Source of the DNA: Poa pratensis
Lineage: Eukaryota; Streptophyta; Magnoliopsida; Poales; Poaceae
DNA: 64,000 nucleotides
Assembly (NCBI GenBank): GCA_947311845.1
Contig: CAMZMU010000040.1
Location: 61,811,901 to 61,875,900, forward strand
Reading direction: 5' to 3'
The notes below the pieces were generated by a model. The model ran no database searches. It saw only the letters and a program-made list of their open reading frames with translations, and was not told the DNA's origin. Shown here one piece after another: positions 1 to 8,960 of the stretch. Every line of letters begins with the position of its first letter. Positions within the stretch are counted from its first letter, which is position 1. Position numbers and translations under genes: made by a program.

Positions 1-1317
1 TCATTTATCTAGACAAAGTTGATTTTTCCATTTACTATTTATGAATTATAGAATAATTTAACAGAGCAAAGACCCAAATCAAAATATATATCCACCTAAT
101 CTCTCTCATCTATATTCTACAGAGGATGCTGGGATTAGTTACATGTTCCTCTTCTTCCGCCAGAGCTAAATAGAAGGTAATCAGACGAACATGCTCTATT
201 TATCCTGTTCTATTGCCCAACGAAACTAAGCTAGAAGTTGCTGGTGAGAAAACAGAAAATTGAAACTAGAAATGTGGGAACTCATATTTTCTGGTCTTCT
301 GGTGCGGTGATGCCAATCAATCGTCGCCGGTGTCGTCGTGGATCTTGGGGGCGTGGAGATTAAGACTGGAGTAGACTGCGAAACGCCATGTCTTCCGATG
401 TCAGATGCAGCTGCCGCCAAACCACCACAAATCGGCGCACGAGAACTGGACGAGTGCGACGCGCGTGCCGAGACTGAGCAGCGATTTCACCGAGCGCCGG
501 AGCGGGAGCGGCTGCCGGAGTCGATGCCACGCGGTGGGGATCTTGGAGTAGAGTAATCAGGGGTAACGCGGCGGCGCGTGCACAAGGAGAGCAGAGCGTT
601 TTTCTTAGGAAAAAAAATGAGAGCTGCAGGACGTACTGCACTGAGAATTGTACATAGCTTTGTCACACGAGAAGAGATATTTAACCTAGATGCGTTACAT
701 ACCTATATACACATGATTACATGAATCATAACGAAATCCCGAGTACAATGGTTCGGCCGGAATAAAAATGAACTGCAGGACGTACTGCACTGAGAATTGT
801 ACATAGCTTTGTCACACGAGAAGAGATATTTAACCTAGATTAAAAAAATAGTATAATTATCTAAAAAGTAAAAAAAATATTTACACTGAAAGAAGTAAAT
901 CCTTTATCTATGTGGCATTGGGCAACTTGAACGCAATTAAAAAATTGGAAAAAAACATCTAAGAACAAATCAAGTAAAAAATGTGTCAGTCTAACGAAGA
1001 GAAAACAAAACACTATATTTTTTTTTCTTCTTTTTCACCAAAAAGAAAAGATCTTTTAAAACTTAATAAAATTGCATGGATTAGGCCACAAAAATATGAT
1101 TTGGGCAGCCTAACAACGTGTGTTTCAGTTTCAGCGTGACGTGATACAAACAATTTTAAAGTTAGGCGCAAATATATAAGATCCAATAAAAACAATAACT
1201 ATTATTAAAGCATTATATATATAGATATCAAATAATGTTTAACTAAAATGTAAATAATGTGATAAAAAATAGTCAATAGATTTTCTAGCCGCGCGAATGC
1301 GCGGGCCACCCCGCTAG
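1..1317 (+). mobile_element. 3' part of a Helitron (5' end outside window)
   Basis: The sequence ends in CTAG (1314-1317) followed by T. About 10 bases before it is a perfect 6-bp GC hairpin, CCGCGC (1289-1294) and GCGCGG (1299-1304), with a GAAT loop. A 3' hairpin followed by CTRR with insertion before T is the known Helitron terminus. The interior is AT-rich from 860 to 1260 and GC-rich from about 300 to 600. Short ORFs on both strands in the GC-rich part match no family I recognise; that part could be a captured gene fragment. No RepHel helicase is visible, so this piece looks non-autonomous. The 5' TC end is not in the window. Confidence 0.55.
624..840. repeat. 68-bp perfect direct repeat with 81-bp spacer
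   Basis: Bases 624-691 and 773-840 are identical over 68 bp and in the same orientation. The 81-bp spacer is unique. Both copies lie inside the Helitron remnant. The perfect identity suggests a young local duplication. Confidence 0.85.
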
Positions 1318-1318
1318 T

Positions 1319-1725
1319 TTAGTAAATGTTATTAGCAATTTAGAAAAGTTAGAAAAGTTAGCAAAAGTTAGAAAATTTAGTAAATGTTATTAGTTAGCAA
1401 AAGTTAGCAAATTTAGTAAAGATGTTAGTTTTGCTAGTGTTAGCAAATTTCATAAGTTAGCAAAAGTTAGAAAATTTAGCAATTTTTGTGTTGCAATTTT
1501 GAGATGCAAATTTAAGATGCAATTTTATAGACGCAAATTTAAGATGCAATTTTATAGATGGAATTTTTTAGATGCAATTTTATAGATGGAGTTTTTTAGA
1601 TGCAAATTTAAGATGCAAAATTTTATAGATGCAATTTTATAGATGGAATTTTATAGATGCAATTTACAGATGGAAATTTATAGATGGAATTTTATAGATG
1701 ATAATATTATGCATTTTGAAATAAT
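1319..1725. repeat. AT-rich degenerate short-period repeats
   Basis: From 1319 to about 1480 variants of GTTAGCAAAAGTTAG recur. From 1490 to 1710 variants of ATGCAATTTTATAG and ATGGAATTTTATAG recur with a period of about 14-28 bp. The stretch lies just 5' of the first recognisable coding exon of the outer CACTA element and ends at a plausible splice acceptor near 1742. It is probably intronic or 5' non-coding sequence of that element. No gene is visible here. Confidence 0.7.
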
Positions 1726-1748
1726 ATTGTGTGCATTTTGCAGAAACT

Positions 1749-1982
1749 ATGGATCCACCTAGTCCAATCCGCAGAGACCTAACACAGGAAGAAATTCTCG
1801 AGAATATAATCCACGACGCCCCAAGTGCTGATCCAGCCGAATCTCCGTCGTCGTATCTGAACCCCTCCGGGGATGGAATGGAGGTCGACCGAAGTGAGGA
1901 TGAAGTCGACCGCTCCGATGATGGAGAAGGCGATAGCTCCGATGATGGAGAAGCCGGTGGACCCTTAACGAAGTCCGGCGAG
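1749..1982 (+). pseudogene. First recognisable exon of outer CACTA protein (acidic N-terminus)
   Basis: An acceptor-like TTTTGCAG ends at 1742, and the ATG at 1749 opens a frame starting MDPPSP. The exon encodes a strongly acidic Asp/Glu/Ser-rich stretch, including repeated SDDGE units, and ends at a good donor (GAG then GTATAT) at 1982/1983. The in-phase acceptor is CTTCTCTTAG ending at 15413. Beyond it the frame continues with a Ser/Lys-rich run and RGPTKKL, the usual lead-in to Transposase_24 proteins of CACTA elements. The intron between these exons now contains the whole inner CACTA. Reading through the intron instead gives a stop just after 2006. Confidence 0.55.
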
Positions 1983-2559
1983 GTATATATGAAGTTCGAC
2001 GATCAGTAGATGCATTACTTGAGTTGTATATATGAAGTTCGGCGATCAGTAGATGCATTACTTGAGTTCACTAGTACAGAACGACACATCGGAAACGGGC
2101 CAAAAACCCCTTCGGCAACGGAGAAAGGGTCCGTGTCCCCGCCTCTGTCACTGATGTGAAGCCTCACAATGGCAACGGAGGAGATAAACCGTTTCTGATG
2201 TATTTAACATTAGACACGGAGTTTTGCTAATAACCGTTTCTAATAAGGGTTACAGGAAAACAAAAAAACACGGTGACGGGCTGTGCCGTCGATGGAGCCC
2301 CGCTCCATGCGACTAGACGGCCGCCCGGTCGTCACCGTATTTCTGTACGCCCTGCTTTACAAAAGTTCATCAGTGCGCGTGGCTGGAGCTCTGCTCCTAT
2401 GTCTTCACGGCCGCCAGATGAACATCTACTGTCTTTCCTGCTGCGCAAAATGTACTGCTCCTGGTGACGGCACCGTGTATGGAGCCCCGCTCCTAGGTCT
2501 TCATGGCAGCAGCATCGTCACCAAGCATCCACCAAGCCCTTGAAACAATGAATATTCTT

Positions 2560-3560
2560 TGTTAAAAACATCAAACAAAGCTAATAAACAGAGCCAATAA
2601 GCAGTAAACAAAGCAAACCGAGCTAAATACATAGCTGAAGAGCTAACTAACAGAGCAAACCAAGCTAAATAAGTAGCTAACATAGCAAATACATAGCTGA
2701 ACAGAGCTAACTAACAGAGCAACCCGAGCTAAATAAGTAGCTAACACAGCAAATACATAGCTGAACAGAGCAAACCGAGCTAAATAAGTAGCTAACATAG
2801 CAAATACATAGCTGAACAGAGCTAACTAACAGAGCAAACCGAGCTAAATAAGTAGCTAACATAGCAAATACATAGCTAAACAAAGGAAATCGAGCTAAAT
2901 AAGTAGCTAACATAGCAAATACATAGCTGAACAGAGCTAACTAACAGAGCAAACTGAGCTAAATAAGTAGCTAACATAGCAAATACATAGCTAAACAAAT
3001 CAAACCGAGCTAAATAAGTAGCTAACATCGCAAATACATAGCTGAACAGAGCTAACTAACAGAGCAAACCGAGCTAAATAAGTAGCTAACATAGCAAATA
3101 CATAGCTAGACAAAGCAAACCGAGCTAAATAAGTAGCTAACATAGCAAATATATAGCTGAACAGAGCTAACTAACAGAGCAAACTGAGCTAAATAAGTAG
3201 CTAACATAGCAAATACATAGCTAAACAAAGCAAACCGAGCTAAATAAGTAGCTAACATAGCAAATACATAGCTGAACAGAGCTAACTAACAGAGCAAACT
3301 GAGCTAAATAAGTAGCTAACATAGCAAATACATAGCTAAACTAAGCAAACCGAGCTAAATAAGTAGCTAACATAGCAAATACATAGCTGAACAGAGCTAA
3401 CTAACAAAGCAAACCGAGCTAAATAAGTAGCTAACATAGCAAATACATAGCTAAACAAAGCATACCGAGCTAAATAAGTAACTAACATAGCAAATACATA
3501 GCTGAACAGAGCTAACTAACAAAGCAAACCGAGCTAAATAAGTAGCTAACAGAGCGGTCA
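2560..3560. repeat. Tandem array, 64 + 51 bp alternating units (115-bp higher-order period)
   Basis: Units begin GAGCTAAATAAGTAGC. A longer 64-bp form and a shorter 51-bp form alternate, giving a 115-bp higher-order period (for example unit starts at 3007 and 3122). About eight periods are present, with a few substitutions each. The array lies downstream, on the minus strand, of the donor of the CACTA internal ORF. It may therefore be intronic. Small minus-strand ORFs reading YLARFAL-type peptides are translations of the repeat and not genes. Confidence 0.85.
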
Positions 3561-3565
3561 TTTAC

Positions 3566-4147
3566 CTTAGGCGAGGCGGGGTCGCTTTCCGTCGCGGATT
3601 GCGTCCCAGGCGTCGGCGCCGGAGCCACTGCCAGAGGAGACCTCATCCTGCTCGAACACCGGAGCGTCCTCCTCCTCCTCATCCTCCTCTCCGCCGCCGC
3701 CACCGCTGCCGCCGCCGCATCTGGCCCAGGGCCCTGGCCAGGGAGAAGAGAGCGGTCTATGGCCGCCCGGAGCCGCGTCTGGAACAACGCCTCCTCGGCG
3801 GCTTCTATCGCGTGCTCGGCGGCGGAGATGCGGATAGCTCTCTGCATCGCAGACGCCCGAATGACACCCTCGGCGCGCTCGCGCTCAAAGGAGGCGCGAG
3901 AGAGGAGGAGACCGACCTCCAGATCCTCGTCCTCATCGTCCGAGGAGGACGATGAGGACGAGATCCGGGCGTCGGTGGCTGCCGCCGCCGTGGATCCGGA
4001 TGGGATTTGACGGCTCAGAATGAACTCGCGACCGCAGTCGTCGGGGATCTCGCCCCAGTTGTAGGGGAGATCCGGGCTGCGCCTCGGAGGGTGGGAGGAG
4101 GAAGATGCTCCATCCTGACTTCCGTCGGCGCCGAAGGGGTTCGCCAT
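3566..4147 (-). CDS. Unrecognised acidic/Ala-rich ORF inside the inner CACTA (probable first exon)
   Basis: The ATG at 4147 opens about 194 codons on the minus strand, up to a consensus donor (AAG then GTAAAT) at 3566/3565. Without splicing the frame runs into the tandem repeats and stops at 3512. The product starts MANPFGADG. It has a Ser/Asp/Glu cluster in the middle (SSSSSSSDDEDED), an Ala-rich helix-prone stretch and an Arg-rich RRMRRRR run near the end. No catalytic motif is visible and I do not recognise the family. The gypsy element landed about 95 bp upstream of the ATG, so its promoter is probably cut off. It may be a transduplicated host fragment or a CACTA accessory protein. Confidence 0.4.
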
Positions 4148-4246
4148 CGATGGGTGAAGTAGGAGGAGAGCGTGTGCGGCTAGGGTTAGGAACTGGGGAG
4201 AGTGAGACTAAGAGTGAGAGTGAGATACAGTACTGGAGTGGGAGAT

Positions 4247-5179
4247 TGTCGCAACAGTGGAACATGGGGTTCCCCTAGTACTGCCAAAGTGGGTCCACCC
4301 CATGTGGGCCCAAGATGAAGATGGACAAGACCAAGACTCAAGTCAAGCTGGCGGGTTCACCGTCAGGACACGCATGGCCTACGACGACTAAGGGCTCCGG
4401 TCCTGGGGACCTTCCGGGTCCCCGAATCAAGCAAGAAGGCCAGGAAGGACCCGAGAGCCCGAGTTCCCGGCAGGAGGCCAGGCTCCCTCCGGGTACTTCC
4501 TACATTCCTGTGGATAAGCACTCCACCTCACCACGGAAGACTTGGGAAGCAAGGCGAAGGCAGCGCGGGCGGGAAGCACGCCCGTGGTGGTGTCAGCTCC
4601 TGTCCACCCCAAGGCGGACGCTCCCACCTAACCCAGAGGAGACGCTAGGCTGAGGAGAGGCCACGTCTCCCCCTAAACTAGATGAGGAGGGTCCTTCACC
4701 CCGAAGGTCCCTCATGCCCTCACGTGACCCTGTGGCAACCCCTTAGCCTATAAAAGGAGGACCAAGGCACGGAGGAGGGAGGAGAACGAGAACAAGAGCA
4801 AGGACGACACAAGCTAGAACCAGAGCAAGACTAGACTAGGGCTGCGGAGGTAGAGAGGAAGGTGATCTCCTCCGGGTCAGGATCTGTCCTTCTTCTACCT
4901 CGCCAAAACCCTTCCGGGTACCCTGTCCGGGAGGTTCCATTGTAAGCCACACTATGAAGAACTCATCAATCCAGACATGCAGGAGTAGGGCTTTTAGCCT
5001 CCGGGCGGCCTGAACCTGGGTAGCTCCTTGTGTCCCTTTGGTTGCATGCTTTGATCGTGGAGAGGAGAGCTTGATCTAGACTCCGCCCAAGAAGACGATT
5101 CTCAGCCTCCTTCGCGCCCCGTGCCGAACCTAAAAGGGGGTATCCTATACTCCCGGTGTCCGTGCAACGAGACACGACA
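4247..5179 (+). repeat. 5' LTR of the gypsy element
   Basis: 933 bp, beginning TGTCGCAACAG and ending ACACGACA. It matches 14166-15095 with only a handful of substitutions and small indels visible by eye. A TATA box (TATAAAA, 4749-4755, in GCCTATAAAAGG) marks the probable promoter. Confidence 0.93.
4749..4755 (+). promoter_or_regulatory. LTR TATA box
   Basis: TATAAAA within TTAGCCTATAAAAGGAGG of the 5' LTR. The same element is at 14668-14674 in the 3' LTR. It is the expected start-site element for genomic RNA. Confidence 0.75.
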
Positions 5180-5181
5180 TC

Positions 5182-5199
5182 TGGCGCGCCAGGTAGGGG
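5182..5199 (+). other. Primer binding site of the gypsy element
   Basis: TGGCGCGCCAGGTAGGGG starts two bases after the 5' LTR end, where the tRNA primer site belongs. I did not determine which tRNA it complements. Confidence 0.6.
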
Positions 5200-5251
5200 G
5201 CGCAAGTGCTGGATTCATCTTCATCAAGTTCATCGGCAAGTTCTTCGTCAA

Positions 5252-6620
5252 GCATGCCTCCAAGGAAGAAGGGAGATCCTGCGGCGTCCAAGCCGGTCTC
5301 TCCCTCGCGCACCAAGCTTCAGCTGAACGTCGTGCTGCTGGCGCACGGCGGAGCGCCTCTCCGTCCCCGCCTCCCATGGAGAGGGTGGCGCCGGACGAAG
5401 TGGACGGTCGCGACAAGGACAACGGCCCTGGCGGAGCGGCGGCTCCAAAGGGCGCCACCATGCCTCCTCCTCGCTCAGGGGAGAAGAGCGTCTGCAACGG
5501 CACCGGCAAGGAGCCCACCGCTGGAGGAGGGAACCACGGCGTTCGCCCCAGCGGGGATCCACGAGCATCCAAGAGCAAGACCTCCGCGCACTCGCCTTCG
5601 GACGTGCAAGCTCGCCATGATGCTCTAGTCGCTGCCAAGGCACTGATGCAGTTCCCTCCAAGCAGCGGCGACCCCAAGGTCTACCAAGAATGGAGGACTC
5701 GCGTCGAGAGGCTCCTCGACTTCGCCGATGGTGGTCCGTGGGTCGAACCCACTCAAGCTCCCACCGTCGACAACCCGGAGCAGCACAAGACAAAACACGT
5801 GATCCGCGAGGCCAGCCTCGTGGTGAACGTCAAGCCAAGACGGCGCCTCCTCGCACCGCGCCACCGATGGCTGATCGGCTAAACCGCGATCACGGCGAGG
5901 CCATCTCCATCGGGTCGTCTACCTCGCGCAACCCAGATCTTCGTGACGAGCTCAACAGCCGTCAGAACGAGGATATGCGCACCCGCATCGAGCGTCGCCG
6001 AGAACGTCACCGCCGGGAAGATCGGGGCATCGACCTCGCCGAAGGCTGCCTCGCCCTCGCTCCCGAGTTCCGCCACTTCAACTGGCCCAAGAAATTCAAG
6101 ATCGACGTTCTCCGCTACGACGGCACCACGAACCCCCGGGACTTTCTGCAGATCTACTCTCTTGCTGCGATGGTTGCCGGGGCCGACGAGGTCATGATGG
6201 CCAACTGGTTCCCGTTGGCCCTGAAGTGCCCCATCCGTTCCTGGCGGGCACTGAAGGAGCAGTTTCTGGGGGCTTTCCAAGGCGGGTACGAGCGCCCGGG
6301 GGCTCCCAGTGATCTCCACGACTTCAAGCAGTTGCCGGGTGAAACTCTCCGCAAGTTCATCCAGCGCTTCACCCAGAAGATGAACACCATCCCGTGCATC
6401 AAGGAGGAGTTGGTGATCCAGTCCTTCCACGCCAACGTCCGCAACCCCAAGATGCGCGAGAAGCTGAGCATCCATCGCGTCGAGTCTGCTCGTAAGCTCT
6501 GGGAGCTTGCAGACCGGTGCGCTCGAGCTGAAGAAGGAGCCAAGTTCCCCGGGGAGGATGAACCCGAGGACAAGGCGCTCCAGCTAAGAACAAGAAGCGG
6601 GACCCTGGACCCGACAAGCG
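5252..6620 (+). pseudogene. gag of the gypsy element (frameshifted)
   Basis: A frame opening with MPPRKKGD at 5252 gives way to two others (to 5882, and from about 5900), so gag is read in three frames. The third frame contains the capsid-like Retrotrans_gag segment at about 5960-6570: RYDGTTNPRDFL, a W-rich ALKCPIRSWRALKEQF region, then LPGETLRKFIQRFTQ. These are hallmarks of gypsy gag, the structural protein that packages the RNA. Frame is lost again near 6590, before the zinc knuckle. The early breaks mean this copy is unlikely to make a complete Gag. Confidence 0.75.
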
Positions 6621-6726
6621 GATCTTCGTCACCGAGCCTCTTCCGAAGAAGACCAAGCCCGCGCCGACTTCCGAGGAAGAAGGTGAAGGTGATCCCTGGT
6701 GCCACATCCATCCAGAAGGCAACCAC

Positions 6727-7625
6727 TTGCTCAAGGACTGCCGCATGCTCAAGAACCTCGCCGTCCGGGAGCAACGCCGAGCTGATGGGGTCAGTCAAGA
6801 CGGTTGCTACAACTGCGGCACTGCCGGGCACATCGCTCGTGACTGTCCCACGGGTCGCCAAGGCGGAGGCGGCCGTGGATGGTACCGAGGCGGTGGCCGC
6901 GGGGGCCGCGGAGGAGGACGCGGCGGTCAAGGTGGTCGCGGGTACAACACTCCGGAGGCCGCCCACGTCGGCAACGGGGAAGCTCCGGCTCCCCAAGGAG
7001 GCAACGGCGGCAAGTATCAAGAAGTCACGGGAGTTGTCGGGTGCATCCACGGAGGGTCTTCTCTGCCTCCCTCCAACGGCGCCTGCAAGAGACTTGTCCG
7101 GGAGCTGAACGCGGTTGCTTCTGCTCCGTCCAAGCCCCTGGACTGGTCTAGCCAAGTCATCACCTTCGACCCAGAAGACCACCCTGCAAACACTGCCGGG
7201 GTCGGGACCCTGCCGCTGATCGTGTCGCCCGTCATCCACAACTACAAGGTCACCAAGATGCTGGTCGACGGAGGCTCCAGCCTCAACTGCTGACGGCGAA
7301 GGTCCTGGCTGTCCTTCAAATCCCCCTGTCTCGCCTACAAGACACTGGGGTGTTCCAAGGCGTGAACGGAAGTGTTACTCGACCCCTCGGGAAGATCACC
7401 CTTCCGGTCACCTTCGGCGACTCCAAGAACTTCCGCACCGAGGAAATCGTCTTCGACATCGCCGACACTCCGCTACCGTACAACGGCATACTTGGCAGAC
7501 CTGCTCTGGCCAAGTTCATGGCCGTCTCCCACTTCGCCTACAACATGCTGAAGATTCCGGCGCCGTGGGGCGTGATCAAGGTCAGGCCGACATCGACGAT
7601 GCTATCTACTGCGTTCACCAGCTGA
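6727..7625 (+). pseudogene. CCHC zinc knuckle and aspartic protease of the gypsy element (broken)
   Basis: The frame 6727-7293 holds a canonical zinc knuckle (CYNCGTAGHIARDC, about 6805-6846), a Gly/Arg-rich linker, and the start of a retropepsin-like domain with active-site motif LVDGGSS near 7262. A TGA at 7291 stops the frame immediately after it. The protease continues in another frame at 7350-7625 (PLGKITLPVTFG, then YNGILGRPAL), the usual flap and C-terminal motifs of gypsy proteases. The protease is therefore inactivated by a frame break at its active-site strand. Confidence 0.75.
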
Positions 7626-7839
7626 ACCAGACGGTGGCAACCACGGCGGACATCCCTCAAGGTGTACAGGAGGATGATGATGGGGCTCTCCCCGGGGGCG
7701 AAGGGCACCCCGGGGGCTCCACATCTACTCCACCCAAGAAGGCGCCATTCCATGGCGATCCGCAGCTGACCAAGAAGGTGGCGCTAACCAGCGACGGAGT
7801 TCGCTCCATCACCATCGGCGCCCGCCTCACCGACAAATA

Positions 7840-8960
7840 GGAAAGCGCGCTCGTCGCCTTCCTTCGGGAAAACTCTGACGTCTTCGCGTGGGAGGCATCA
7901 GGTTTACCCGGCGTACCAAGGGAGGTGATCGAGCACAAATTGGCGGTCAATCCGGGGGCTCGCCCCGTGAAGCAGGTTCTCCGGAACCAAAGCAAGGAAA
8001 AGCTGGAATTCATCATCGCCGAGGTGGACAAGTTGATAGAAGCTGGTGTCATCCGGTCGGTTCCCCACCCAAGCTGGGTGGCCAACCCCGTGGTGGTACC
8101 GAAACCCATGACCTTCAAGTGGAGACTCTGCATCGACTTCACAGACCTGAATAAGGCCTGTCCCAAGGACCCTTTCCCCCTGCCGCGGATCGACATGATC
8201 GTGGATTCCACGGCCGGGTGCGAGCTGCTGTGTTTCTGGATGCCTTTTCCGGGTACCACCAGATCATGATGTCACTCGAGGACCAAGAGAAGACGGCCTT
8301 CATCACTCCCAAGGGCTGCTACTGCTACACCCGGATGCCTTTTGGCCTCCGAAACGCCGGCGCTACCTTCCAGCGCGCAATGCAAGCATGCCTTGGGTCG
8401 CAGCTGGGCCGCAACGTCGAAGCGTACATCGACGACATCGTGGTCAAGACCCGGTACAAGGACTCCCTCATCCAAGACCTGCACGAGACCTTCGAGAACC
8501 TCCGCCGGGTCAACTTCAAGCTCAACCCCGACAAGTGCGTGTTCGGGGTCCCCTCCGGCAAGCTGCTGGGTTTCCTGGTCTCTCACCGAGGGATCGAGGC
8601 GAATCCGGACAAAATCAAGGCAATCGAGCGCATGGAGGCGCCCCGGCGGGTCAAGGACGTACAGCGCCTCAACGGGTGCATCACTGCACTCGGGCGCTTC
8701 ATCTCAAGGCTTGGGGAGCGGGCCTTACCGTTCTTCAGGCTGCTCAAGAAGTCAGGCCCCGTGGAGTGGACCTCCGAGGCCGAGGAAGCCCTGCAGTCCC
8801 TTAAGCGCTACCTCGCCTCGCCACCAATCCTCGTGGCACCAGAAGAGAAGGAGCCCCTACTACTGTACATTGCTGCCACCAACCAGGTGATCAGCGCTGT
8901 GCTCGTGGTAGAGCGTGACGCTCCTCCGAAGAAGTCAAGCAAGATCAAGGGCAAGCGACC
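7840..8960 (+). pseudogene. Reverse transcriptase of the gypsy element (one frame break)
   Basis: After a TAG near 7838 the frame resumes with the conserved RT N-terminus (SDVFAWEASGLPGVP, EHKLAVNPGARPVKQ) at 7870-7970. The fingers (WRLCIDFTDLNKACPKDPFPLPRID) end near 8200. A frame break lies at about 8220-8235. The palm then continues with VFLDAFSGYHQI, RMPFGLRNAGATFQ and the catalytic YIDDI (about 8425-8440). The connection to RNase H follows to about 8930 and then changes frame again. Catalytic residues are present, but the polyprotein cannot be read through. Confidence 0.82.

Noticed and set aside
226..641. Short ORFs on both strands near the left edge
   Set aside because: Mutually overlapping, no recognisable motif, inside a Helitron remnant.
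2501..3560. Minus-strand ORFs with repeated YLARFAL-type peptides; CRISPR-like repetition
   Set aside because: They are translations of the 64/51-bp tandem repeat. There are no unique spacers between identical repeats, and the DNA is eukaryotic, so neither genes nor a CRISPR array.
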